A DNA stretch of 51,714 nt, from contig JAZRVU010000030.1 of the NCBI GenBank assembly GCA_045599305.1, forward strand, positions 1 to 51,714, in the 5' to 3' direction. Within the stretch, counting starts at the first letter, position 1, and each line of letters opens with the position of its first letter. The DNA is from SIG588 sp045599305 (GTDB lineage: Bacteria; Bacillota; Clostridia; Oscillospirales; Acutalibacteraceae). Shown piece by piece: positions 17,655 to 25,782 of the stretch. The notes below the pieces were generated by a model. The model was not told the origin of the DNA. It saw only the letters and a list, made by a program, of their open reading frames with translations, and did no database searches. A program made the translations under genes and the position numbers.

Positions 17655-18518
17655 ATGGCAGACAGCATGATCGTGGCCGAGCAGGTGATGTTCGCCTATG
17701 CCGCGGCCGAGGGCGAAGCGGCACGCGAGGTGCTGCACGGCGTGGATCTCACGCTGGCACGCGGCAGTTTCACGGCGCTGCTGGGGCACAACGGCTCGGG
17801 CAAATCCACCATGGCCAAGCAGTTCAACGCGCTGCTGCTTCCCACCGGCGGCCGGGTGCTGGTGGCGGGGATGGACACCGCCGAGGCCGACCGCAAGTAC
17901 GCGATCCGCAGCACTGTGGGCATGGTACTGCAAAATCCCGATAACCAACTTGTCTCCACCATCGTGGAGGAGGACGTGGCTTTCGGCCCCGAAAATCTCG
18001 GGGTGCCGCCGGAGGAGATCCGCCGCCGGGTGGAAAAGGCACTGCGTGCCGTGGGAATGTGGGAATTCCGCGAGCAGGCGCCCCACAAGCTTTCCGGCGG
18101 ACAGAAGCAGCGGGTGGCCATCGCCGGTGTGCTGGCCATGGAGCCCGCGTGTATCGTGTTGGACGAGCCTACCGCCATGCTCGACCCGAAGGGGCGGCGC
18201 GAGGTGCTGGAGACGGTGCACCGTCTCCACCGCGAAAGTGGCATCACGGTGGTGCTCATCACCCATTATATGGAGGAGGCGGCCGAGGCCGACCGCGTGG
18301 TGGTTATGGACGACGGCCGCGTGGCGCTGGACGGTACCCCGCGGGAGGTGTTTTCGCAGGTGGAGCGCCTGCGGGCACTGCAGCTGGACGTGCCGCAGCC
18401 GACCGAACTCTGCTGGCTGCTGCGGCAGCAGGGGGTGCCCCTGCCGCCGGATGTGCTGACGGTGGAGGAGTGCGTGCAGGCGATCGCCGCCGTGATGGGG
18501 GAGGTGCCCGACCGATGA
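17655..18518 (+). CDS. ecfA1: ECF transporter ATPase EcfA1
   Basis: 287 residues. One of two ATPases of an energy-coupling-factor vitamin/metal uptake module. Walker A GHNGSGKST (44-52), Q-loop in LQNPDNQLVSTIVEEDVAFGPEN, signature LSGGQKQRVAIAG, Walker B CIVLDEPTAMLD. The Q-loop NPDNQ is characteristic of EcfA1. The stop overlaps ecfA2 by 4 bp. No substrate-binding S component is encoded nearby, which fits a group II module shared among several S proteins. Confidence 0.95.
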   Translation: MADSMIVAEQVMFAYAAAEGEAAREVLHGVDLTLARGSFTALLGHNGSGKSTMAKQFNALLLPTGGRVLVAGMDTAEADRKYAIRSTVGMVLQNPDNQLVSTIVEEDVAFGPENLGVPPEEIRRRVEKALRAVGMWEFREQAPHKLSGGQKQRVAIAGVLAMEPACIVLDEPTAMLDPKGRREVLETVHRLHRESGITVVLITHYMEEAAEADRVVVMDDGRVALDGTPREVFSQVERLRALQLDVPQPTELCWLLRQQGVPLPPDVLTVEECVQAIAAVMGEVPDR

Positions 18519-19378
18519 CGGTATTGGAAACCAAAAACCTCTGCCACACCTATGATGCCGGGCTGCCCACCGCCCGCGCGGCGGTGGACGACGTGTCGAT
18601 CGCGGTGGAAAAGGGCAGTTTTGTCGGGGTGATCGGGCACACCGGCTCGGGCAAATCCACCCTCATCCAGCATTTCAACGGGCTGCTGCGCCCCACGGCG
18701 GGGCAGGTACTGCTGGACGGCACCGATATCTGGGCCGACCCGAAGGCCATCCGCCGGGTGCGTTTTCGGGTGGGGCTGGTGTTCCAGTATCCCGAATATC
18801 AGTTATTTGAGGAAACGGTGGAGCGGGACATCGCCTTCGGGCCGCGCAACATGGGCCTTTCCGACGAGGAGATCGCGGCGCGCGTGCAGAAGGCCGCCGC
18901 CTTTGTGGGGCTGCGCGAAGACCTGCTCGGCCAGTCGCCGTTCGATCTTTCCGGCGGCGAAAAGCGCCGGGTGGCGGTGGCCGGTGTGATGGCCATGCAG
19001 CCGGAGGTGCTCATTCTGGATGAGCCCACCGCGGGGCTCGACCCGCACGGGCAGGATATGCTGCTCGGACAGATCCGGGAATATCAGCAGCAAAGCGGCG
19101 TCACGGTGATGCTGGTCTCCCACCGCATGGAGGACGTGGCCCGTGTGGCCGATCGCGTGCTGGTGATGAACGAGGGGCGCGCCGCCATCTACGGCGAAAC
19201 GGCCGAGGTGTTCTCCCGTGCCGAGGAACTCACCGCCATGGGGCTGACCGTCCCGGCGGTGACGCAGGTGTTCATGGGGCTGCGGCGCTGCGGCCTGCCT
19301 GTGGGCGAGAATGTGTATACCACCGCCGGCGCGGCAGAGCGGCTGCTGCCGCTTTTGAAAAAGGAGTCTGCGCGATGA
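18515..19378 (+). CDS. ecfA2: ECF transporter ATPase EcfA2
   Basis: 287 residues, paired with EcfA1. Walker A GHTGSGKST, Q-loop FQYPEYQLFEETVERDIAFG, signature LSGGEKRRVAVAG, Walker B VLILDEPTAGLDP. The Q-loop YPEYQLFEET is typical of EcfA2. The start overlaps the ecfA1 stop (ATGA), and the stop overlaps the start of the next gene, a glycosidase, in the same way. Confidence 0.95.
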   Translation: MTVLETKNLCHTYDAGLPTARAAVDDVSIAVEKGSFVGVIGHTGSGKSTLIQHFNGLLRPTAGQVLLDGTDIWADPKAIRRVRFRVGLVFQYPEYQLFEETVERDIAFGPRNMGLSDEEIAARVQKAAAFVGLREDLLGQSPFDLSGGEKRRVAVAGVMAMQPEVLILDEPTAGLDPHGQDMLLGQIREYQQQSGVTVMLVSHRMEDVARVADRVLVMNEGRAAIYGETAEVFSRAEELTAMGLTVPAVTQVFMGLRRCGLPVGENVYTTAGAAERLLPLLKKESAR

Positions 19379-20841
19379 AATATAAAGGGCACGATTACCA
19401 GATGTGGGATGCGTGGTTCCTGGCGGCGGACGATGCCGTGCACGCGTTCCATTTGAAAGACCGGGGCAGCGCCGGTGCGCCGGTGGGGCACGCCGTCAGC
19501 CGCGACCTGCTGCACTGGGAGCCTCTGCCGGATATCCTCTATCCGCAGGACGAGGTGCTGCATCCCGACGACTGTCTGCAAAAATACACCGGCTGCGCCG
19601 CCACCGATCCGCAGACCGGCGAACACTACATCTACTACACCATGCGCGACAAGGTGACCTCCGAAAAGATCGGCGTGGCGCGTACCCGCGATCTGCGGCA
19701 GTTCACGCTCTATGAGGGCAATCCGGTGCTGACACCCGACCCCACGCTGTTTTCGGTGAAGCCGCAGGGGCAGAAGACCGACTGCCGCGATATGCTGGTG
19801 GTGGCGCACGACGGCGTGTGGTACGCCTATTTCGCCGCCATGGCGTCGCTGCCCGGACGCGGCGAGGTGGGGGTCATCGGGGTGGCCCAAGGGGACGACC
19901 TGCTGCATTTTGGTGAGCAGGCGATCGCCTATGTGCCCTCCTTCAACGGCGTGGTGGAGGTGCCCGATGTCTTTTATGAGGACGGCCGGTGGTATCTCAC
20001 CGTGCTCACCGGGGCAAACTACGGCGCCCGCGGCATCGCCGGGGAGCCGGACGTGTCTGTCTTCACGGCGGTCGCCTCGGCCGATTCGCCCATGGGCCCC
20101 TTCACCGAGGTGCCCGGCGATCTGCTCATCGCCGGCCCGGCGAACAGCGGCTACACATGCCGCCACGTGGATTTTTACGGCAAGCGGTATTTCATGTATA
20201 TCGACCGCAGTGCCGATGGCTTTGCGCTCTCGCTGCCCAAGGAGGAGCGGGTGAATGCGGGACGGGCGGAGTTGTGGTACGCCCCCATCCTGCAGGCACT
20301 GCGCAGCGGGCAGACCGTCACGGCGCCGCCGGCCGCGGCATTTCGCAGCCGTGCCTCCTCTTTCGCGTGGCAGACCGGCTTTTTGCCGGCACGGGACGTG
20401 CCGGGCGGCGTGGCGCTGTGCCCCGGCCCGCACGACTACGCCCGCTGCCTGATGGAGGACGCGCGTTTTCGCTCGCTGGAGGCGGCATTCACCCTGACCC
20501 TTTCGGGGGACGAGGGCGGCTTTTACTACGAGATCTATGACGGCGCCGGCCGCCCGCAGGATAACTGCTTCATCGCGGCGGATGTGCCGCACGGCACGTT
20601 GACGCTGTATACCCGGGGGCTGGAACTGATCCCCGCCGCCCGCCGCACGGTCGCTTTTGAGCGGGGCGGCCGATATCATCTGCGGGTGCTGCTCATGGAG
20701 GGACAGCTTGAGGTCTATGTGGACGATCTTCTGGTGATGCAGGTCGGCACGCCGACGGCGGCCGCCATCTGTCCCGGCTTTTTCGCGGGGCGGGGCGGGA
20801 GCACCTTCACCGATATCGCGTTTTACGAACTGGAAAAATAA
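19375..20841 (+). CDS. GH32/GH43-like glycosidase inserted in the ECF operon
   Basis: 488 residues without signal peptide, so probably cytoplasmic. The N-terminal two thirds resemble a five-bladed propeller of clan GH-J. An Asp lies in MWDAWF near the N-terminus, an Arg-Asp pair in DCRDMLV and a Glu in VEVPDVF; these match in order the nucleophile, RD and E-P-D positions of GH32 enzymes. The C-terminal part (about 355-488) looks like a beta sandwich. Substrate is unknown; a fructoside is the family default, not a finding. It overlaps ecfA2 (ATGA) and is followed 35 bp later by ecfT, so it is co-translated within a transporter operon. Confidence 0.75.
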   Translation: MKYKGHDYQMWDAWFLAADDAVHAFHLKDRGSAGAPVGHAVSRDLLHWEPLPDILYPQDEVLHPDDCLQKYTGCAATDPQTGEHYIYYTMRDKVTSEKIGVARTRDLRQFTLYEGNPVLTPDPTLFSVKPQGQKTDCRDMLVVAHDGVWYAYFAAMASLPGRGEVGVIGVAQGDDLLHFGEQAIAYVPSFNGVVEVPDVFYEDGRWYLTVLTGANYGARGIAGEPDVSVFTAVASADSPMGPFTEVPGDLLIAGPANSGYTCRHVDFYGKRYFMYIDRSADGFALSLPKEERVNAGRAELWYAPILQALRSGQTVTAPPAAAFRSRASSFAWQTGFLPARDVPGGVALCPGPHDYARCLMEDARFRSLEAAFTLTLSGDEGGFYYEIYDGAGRPQDNCFIAADVPHGTLTLYTRGLELIPAARRTVAFERGGRYHLRVLLMEGQLEVYVDDLLVMQVGTPTAAAICPGFFAGRGGSTFTDIAFYELEK

Positions 20842-20876
20842 TGTCATGACATATGACGGGAAAGGAGGTACGTTTC

Positions 20877-21698
20877 ATGCTGCGGGATATCACCATCGGG
20901 CAATATTACCCGTCCGAGTCGCCCGTTCACCGGCTGGATCCGCGGATCAAGCTGATTTTGACGGTGCTGTATATCGTGGCGCTGTTCCTGCCCAAGACGT
21001 GGGTGGGGCTCGCGATCACGGCGGTGCTGCTGGCCGCGGCCTATGCGGCGGCGCGCATCCCGCTCGCCACCGTGTGGAAAAGCGTGAAGCCCATCCTTTT
21101 CCTCATCGCCCTCACGGCGGTGCTGAATCTGTTTTACACCTCCGCCGGCACGGTGTGGTGGCATTGGTGGATCTTCACCGTGACCGACCGCGGGGTCGCC
21201 ACGGCGGTGTTCGTGGCGGTGCGCATCGTCTGCCTCATCGTGGGCAGTTCCCTGCTCACCTACACCACCACGCCCACTGCCCTTACCGACGCGATGGAGC
21301 GGCTGCTTTCGCCGCTGCGGGTGCTGCATCTGAACGTGCATGAACTCGCGATGATGATGACCATTGCCCTGCGGTTCATCCCCACGCTGGTGGAGGAGAC
21401 CGATAAGATCATGGCGGCGCAGAAGGCGCGCGGCGCCGATATGGAGTCGGGCGGCCTGCTGCAGCGCATCAAGGCACTGCTGCCGGTGCTCATCCCGCTG
21501 TTCGTCTCCTCTTTCCGCCGTGCCTATGAACTGGCGCTGGCGATGGAGTGCCGCTGCTATCACGGCGGCGAGGGACGCACCCGCATGAAGCAGCTGCATC
21601 TGCGCGCGGCCGATTGGCTGGTGCTGTTCGCCATGCTGGTAGTGATGGTGGGACTCTGGTGGCTCAACCGCTGTTTCCCCCTCGTCATCGGGCAGTGA
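20877..21698 (+). CDS. ecfT: ECF transporter transmembrane protein EcfT
   Basis: 273 residues with several membrane helices. It couples the EcfA ATPases to exchangeable S components. The first Ala-Arg-Gly coupling motif is intact (KARGADMESGG, ARG at 184-186). The second, normally AMEARGY or AMEARCY, reads AMECRCYHGGEGRTR. The start is ATG 20877, 7 bp after AAAGGAGGT; the ATG at 20853 precedes that ribosome site and is not used. Ends 10 bp before truA. Confidence 0.93.
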   Translation: MLRDITIGQYYPSESPVHRLDPRIKLILTVLYIVALFLPKTWVGLAITAVLLAAAYAAARIPLATVWKSVKPILFLIALTAVLNLFYTSAGTVWWHWWIFTVTDRGVATAVFVAVRIVCLIVGSSLLTYTTTPTALTDAMERLLSPLRVLHLNVHELAMMMTIALRFIPTLVEETDKIMAAQKARGADMESGGLLQRIKALLPVLIPLFVSSFRRAYELALAMECRCYHGGEGRTRMKQLHLRAADWLVLFAMLVVMVGLWWLNRCFPLVIGQ

Positions 21699-21708
21699 GG
21701 TGAGCGGT

Positions 21709-22446
21709 ATGCAGCGCTTGTTACTGACACTTCGCTATGTGGGCACCCGGTATCATGGGTGGCAGGTGCAGCCCAACGGCGTGACGGTGCAGCAGTTGAT
21801 GCAGGACGCCATCGAGCGGGTCACCGGGGTGCGTGCGGCGCTCACCGGCTGCTCCCGCACCGACGCGGGCGTGCACGCCGATATGTTCTGCTGTGCCTTC
21901 TCCACCGAAAGCCCCCTGCGCGGGCAGAAGATGGTCGCCGCGCTCAATGCGTGGCTGCCTGCCGATATCGCGGTGTATGACTGCCGCGAGGTAGCGGCGA
22001 ATTTTCACCCGCGCTACGCCGCCACCGGCAAGCGGTACGTCTACCGCATCTGGAACGAGCCGGCGCGCAACCCCTTTTGGGAGGAATATGCCTACTGGGC
22101 ACGTCGGCGGCTGGATGTGGAAAAGATGCAGGCCGCGGCGGCGGATTTCCTCGGTACCCACGATTTTTCCGCTTTCTGTTCCGCCGGCAGCGATGTCGAG
22201 GACAGGGTGCGCACCGTGCGGGAGAGCAGCGTCGCCTGTGCGGGCGGGCTGGTCACTTTCACGGTGACGGCGGACGGATTTCTCTATAACATGGTGCGCA
22301 TCATGGTGGGCACCCTGCTGGATATCGAAAGCGGGCGGCTGCAGCCGGGGTGTATCCCGCAGCTGCTGGCACAGCCCGACCGCGGACAGGCCGGCCGCAC
22401 AGCGCCCGCCTGCGGGCTTTGCCTGGATCATGTGTTTTATGAGTGA
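21709..22446 (+). CDS. truA: tRNA pseudouridine(38-40) synthase TruA
   Basis: 245 residues. It makes pseudouridine at positions 38-40 of the tRNA anticodon stem. Catalytic Asp52 is in the invariant SRTDAGVHA. LRYVGTRYHGWQ at the start and FLYNMVRIMVGTLL near the C-terminus are family motifs. ATG 21709 follows AGGTGA. The order ecfA1-ecfA2-ecfT-truA is common in Firmicutes, so the neighbourhood is ancestral apart from the inserted glycosidase gene. Confidence 0.97.
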   Translation: MQRLLLTLRYVGTRYHGWQVQPNGVTVQQLMQDAIERVTGVRAALTGCSRTDAGVHADMFCCAFSTESPLRGQKMVAALNAWLPADIAVYDCREVAANFHPRYAATGKRYVYRIWNEPARNPFWEEYAYWARRRLDVEKMQAAAADFLGTHDFSAFCSAGSDVEDRVRTVRESSVACAGGLVTFTVTADGFLYNMVRIMVGTLLDIESGRLQPGCIPQLLAQPDRGQAGRTAPACGLCLDHVFYE

Positions 22447-22458
22447 GGAGGTGACGGC

Positions 22459-23700
22459 ATGGCCAGTAAACGCGATGTGACGATCAAAAGGCGGCGTGCC
22501 GTGCCGCAGGAGCAGGCCGCGCAGGAGCCGAAAGCGGCCCCCAAGAAGAAGCGCCGCCGTCAGCGCTCGGTGATATGGCCGGTGCTGTTCCGGCTGCTGC
22601 TGGTGGCCGCGCTGGTGATGCTGGGCGTGCTCGTCTGGCGCAACTGGGATCGGCTGGCACCGACCGCCCTGACCGAGTGGTTCGACCAAAAGGTCACCGG
22701 CGGCGCGAGCGGCGAGGGATATCCCGTGGCCATCACCGGCAGCAGTGTGCTGTCGATGGAGGCGTTCAATTCCGATGCGGCCCTGCTGACAGACACCTCT
22801 GTACTGATCTATAATACCTCCGGCGCTCTGCTGACCGAGCGCAGCCACACCTATGCCGACCCGATGCTGCGCACCGCGGGCAACTATCTGCTGGTGGCGG
22901 AACTGGGCGGCGAGCGGTACACTCTGGGCACCAGAAAAGAGACGGTGTGCGAGGGGACAGCGGGCAATACGATCCGCAGTGCCTCGGTGGACGCGAGCGG
23001 GCAGGTGGCGCTGGCCGTGCGCTCCTCGCAGAGTTATATGTCCGAGGTGGTGGTGAAGAGCCGCGCGGGCAAGGAGATCTTCCACTGGTACAGTGTGGAT
23101 CTCACCGTGGTGGACGTGGCGCTCAGCGCCAACGGCAAACGGGTGGCGGTGCTCGGCCTTTCGGCCGAGGGCGGCGAAATGAAATCCACCCTGCTGATCT
23201 TCCGCCTCTCCGGTAAAAAGGATACGGCGGAATACACCTTCAGCGCCGTCGGCCCCATGATGACCTCCCTGCATTACTACGGCAACGACAATGTGGCCGC
23301 CGTGGGGGACACGGCCGTGTGGGTCTGCTCGCCCGGGGATAAGGAACCGGCGGTGCTTCCCTTTGAAAACGCCACGCTTTTGGGCTACGCTTTCAGCGAG
23401 CGCGGCATCGGCGTGGTGACCCGCGGCTTCGGCGAAAGCCGCGGCGGCACGCTGAGCGTGATGACGCCCGCCGGTAAAAAAGGCGCACAGGTGGATTTCA
23501 CCGGGGATTTCCGCCACCTTGCCGCCGCCGATAACGGTTTTTACCTGCTCACCGATACCACCCTCTACAGCGCCGACACGGTCGGCTTTGCCAAGCAGAC
23601 GGCGGTGGCTTCGGACGGACTGCAGGTGGTGGAAATGAACGGGCGGCCGCTGCTGCTCGGCCTGACCCAAATTTCCCGGTGCAGCTGGAAATCTGATTGA
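22459..23700 (+). CDS. Membrane-anchored propeller-like protein (DUF5711-like)
   Basis: 413 residues. Basic, Lys/Arg-rich cytoplasmic N-terminus (about 1-37), one membrane segment (about 40-60), then an external region of repeated short beta segments (for example SVLIYNTSGALL, ALAVRSSQSYMSEVVVKSRAG, TVVDVALSANGKRVAVLGLS), as in WD/PQQ-type propellers. It resembles the DUF5711 family, whose role is unknown. AGGAGGTGA precedes ATG 22459, and the gene is followed at once by two CvpA-like membrane proteins. A role in envelope assembly is inferred from this context only. Confidence 0.7.
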   Translation: MASKRDVTIKRRRAVPQEQAAQEPKAAPKKKRRRQRSVIWPVLFRLLLVAALVMLGVLVWRNWDRLAPTALTEWFDQKVTGGASGEGYPVAITGSSVLSMEAFNSDAALLTDTSVLIYNTSGALLTERSHTYADPMLRTAGNYLLVAELGGERYTLGTRKETVCEGTAGNTIRSASVDASGQVALAVRSSQSYMSEVVVKSRAGKEIFHWYSVDLTVVDVALSANGKRVAVLGLSAEGGEMKSTLLIFRLSGKKDTAEYTFSAVGPMMTSLHYYGNDNVAAVGDTAVWVCSPGDKEPAVLPFENATLLGYAFSERGIGVVTRGFGESRGGTLSVMTPAGKKGAQVDFTGDFRHLAAADNGFYLLTDTTLYSADTVGFAKQTAVASDGLQVVEMNGRPLLLGLTQISRCSWKSD

Positions 23701-23720
23701 GAAAGGACGGCCGTTTCGAT

Positions 23721-24455
23721 ATGAGTTTTCTTCTGGACGTTGTCCTGATCGTGTTGCTTCTGGTGGTGGCATGGATCTATGCCAACCGCTCCATTTTCGC
23801 GGCGGCCGCATCGGTCATCGCGGCGCTGATCGCCATTGTGGCGGCGGTGCTGCTCACCGGCGTGCTGTCCGCACCGCTGTGCACCCATGTGGTCGCCCCG
23901 CTGACCGAGCAGGTGGCGGCCAACGAGTTCGCCGATATGTATTCCGCCCCCCACCTTTCCGGCGGGCGGGAGACGGTGGCCGCGCTGCCGCTGGGCGAAC
24001 TGGTGGCCGAGGAGCCGGAGGCCTACCGGCAGCTGTTGGATCGCTATGCGGTGAGTGCCGAAGAGGTGGCGGCGGCCTATGAGGCGTCCCCGCTGCCCGA
24101 AACGGTGCTTGTGACCGTGACGGCGCCGTTCGCCGATGCCCTCTCCCGCGCGGCGGTGTTCGTGCTGCTCTCGGTGACATTCACGCTGGTGCTGCAGATC
24201 GTGTGGCGGCAGATCGAGCAGAATTTCCCGCCCCGTCGGCGGTATCGCGGCTTTAAGCGGCTCGTCCCGTGGCTGATCGGGCTGGCGGGCGGACTGCTGT
24301 GGTGCTGGGTCGCCGCGGCGGTGATCTCGTGGCTGGTGCCCACCCTGGCAGGGCGCTCCCTGTGGCTCACGCCGGAGGTGCTGGCGGCGACTGACTGGTA
24401 TTCCCTCTTGAAATGGACAGATCCGTTTTTGCTGCTGATGCAGCTGATGGGCTGA
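23721..24455 (+). CDS. CvpA-family membrane protein, copy 1
   Basis: 244 residues, with four hydrophobic segments (near 4-22, 27-48, 145-165 and 190-212). The first two helices followed by an external loop resemble the CvpA/colicin V production family, whose exact role is unsettled. The insertion between helices 2 and 3 is long (about 90 residues, with paired Glu and Ala-rich helices). ATG 23721 is chosen; GAAAGGA sits 13 bp upstream, which is rather far, and a TTG at 23697 is possible but lacks a ribosome site. Confidence 0.7.
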   Translation: MSFLLDVVLIVLLLVVAWIYANRSIFAAAASVIAALIAIVAAVLLTGVLSAPLCTHVVAPLTEQVAANEFADMYSAPHLSGGRETVAALPLGELVAEEPEAYRQLLDRYAVSAEEVAAAYEASPLPETVLVTVTAPFADALSRAAVFVLLSVTFTLVLQIVWRQIEQNFPPRRRYRGFKRLVPWLIGLAGGLLWCWVAAAVISWLVPTLAGRSLWLTPEVLAATDWYSLLKWTDPFLLLMQLMG

Positions 24456-24474
24456 CGATCGAAAGGAAGTGCGA

Positions 24475-25161
24475 ATGATGGCATATCTTTTGGACGGACT
24501 GGTCATACTGATTCTGGCCTTTTGCATTTGGCGCGGTGTCAAGCGCGGTCTTGTGCGCACGGCGGTGCTGCTGGTCGGCTTCGTGCTGGCGGCATTGGTG
24601 GCCGCCAACCTCAGCACGCCGCTGGCCACCGCGATCTATGACAAGGGCATAAGCCCGCGTCTGGAGCAGACCCTGGCCGAAAAGGCGGCCGAGACCGACG
24701 CACCGAAGCTGGAGGTGCGGCTCTCCTCGGTGCTGGGCAAGGGGGTCTCCGATTATCTGGTGAAGTACGGCGTGCAGGAGTCCTTCTCGCTGGATCTGAC
24801 CGGCTCGGAAGAGCAGGTGCAGGCCGGTATCCGGGAGGCACTGCAAAACGTGGTGCGCCCGGTGGTCATCAAATTCACGGCAGTGCTTTGCACCGTGGTG
24901 CTGTTCCTGATCCTGCTGGTGGTGGTCGTGCTGCTGGCCGGACTGCTGGATAAGATATTCAAACTGCCGCTGCTGCGGCAGGCCAACCGTGTGGGCGGCT
25001 TCCTGCTGGGCGTGCTGCAGGGCGTGTTCTGGGCGGCGGTGTTTGCCACTCTGGCCGATTTTTTGGCGGGGGTGGGCGTCCTGCCCGAATGGCTGACGCC
25101 GGATGCGGTGGCCCACACGGCACTGGTGTCGCGCATATCGGTACTTAACTGGCTGATGTAA
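24475..25161 (+). CDS. CvpA-family membrane protein, copy 2
   Basis: 228 residues. It starts with a membrane segment and then the basic turn WRGVKRGLVR, the clearest CvpA hallmark (D-x-x-x-x-x-x-x-x-G-x-x-K/R-G). Two further hydrophobic segments lie near 135-160 and 180-200. GAAAGGAAG lies upstream and either of two adjacent ATG codons (24475 or 24478) could be used. It is arranged in tandem with the preceding CvpA-like gene, but the two are divergent in sequence. Confidence 0.8.
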   Translation: MMAYLLDGLVILILAFCIWRGVKRGLVRTAVLLVGFVLAALVAANLSTPLATAIYDKGISPRLEQTLAEKAAETDAPKLEVRLSSVLGKGVSDYLVKYGVQESFSLDLTGSEEQVQAGIREALQNVVRPVVIKFTAVLCTVVLFLILLVVVVLLAGLLDKIFKLPLLRQANRVGGFLLGVLQGVFWAAVFATLADFLAGVGVLPEWLTPDAVAHTALVSRISVLNWLM

Positions 25162-25187
25162 TGTGAGAAAGGTTTGGTTTTCAAGCC

Positions 25188-25772
25188 ATGAAACTTTTGA
25201 ATATTAAATGGAAATGGACAGTTCCGAACGTGCTGTCGCTGCTGCGCATCGCGCTGCTGCCGGCCTTTGCGGTGTTTTATTTGAAAAGTGCCGGCGACAG
25301 CCGCTGGCTGTGGCCGGCGGGCGGCGTGCTGGTGCTCTCCGGGCTGACCGACCTATTCGACGGGTGGATCGCGCGGCACTTTGACCAGATCAGCGATGTG
25401 GGCAAACTGCTCGACCCGCTGGCGGATAAGCTCACCCAGCTGACGGTGGTGGCCTGCCTGGCCACCCGGTATGAGGAAGTGCTGTTTTTGTTCTTGGTCT
25501 GCCTGGCCAAAGAGGTGGCGCAGGCGATCGGCGGTCTTCTGCTGCTGCACCGGGGAGACAATGTGCGTGGCTCCCGCTGGTTCGGCAAGGTGTCCACCTT
25601 CGTGTTTTACGGCTCCATGGTGGCGATCGTGCTGTTTCGCGATATGCCCTCGTGGGGGCGGCTGCTGCTGGTCATTCTGGCCGGCGGCACCATGCTGTTT
25701 GCCTTTTTCGGTTATCTGAAGACCTATATCGGTGCCCGACAGGAGTGCGGCGACACCAAAGCGAAGATTTAG
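25188..25772 (+). CDS. pgsA: CDP-alcohol phosphatidyltransferase, probably PgsA
   Basis: 194 residues, polytopic. The family signature D-x2-D-G-x2-A-R-x8-G-x3-D-x3-D is complete (DLFDGWIAR...GKLLDPLAD). PgsA joins CDP-diacylglycerol to glycerol-3-phosphate, the committed step to phosphatidylglycerol. The N-terminal TVPNVLSLLRI is typical of PgsA. Other CDP-alcohol transferases such as cardiolipin synthase share the signature, so the substrate is inferred. Ends 10 bp before clpE. Confidence 0.85.
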   Translation: MKLLNIKWKWTVPNVLSLLRIALLPAFAVFYLKSAGDSRWLWPAGGVLVLSGLTDLFDGWIARHFDQISDVGKLLDPLADKLTQLTVVACLATRYEEVLFLFLVCLAKEVAQAIGGLLLLHRGDNVRGSRWFGKVSTFVFYGSMVAIVLFRDMPSWGRLLLVILAGGTMLFAFFGYLKTYIGARQECGDTKAKI

Positions 25773-25782
25773 GAGGACTTTC

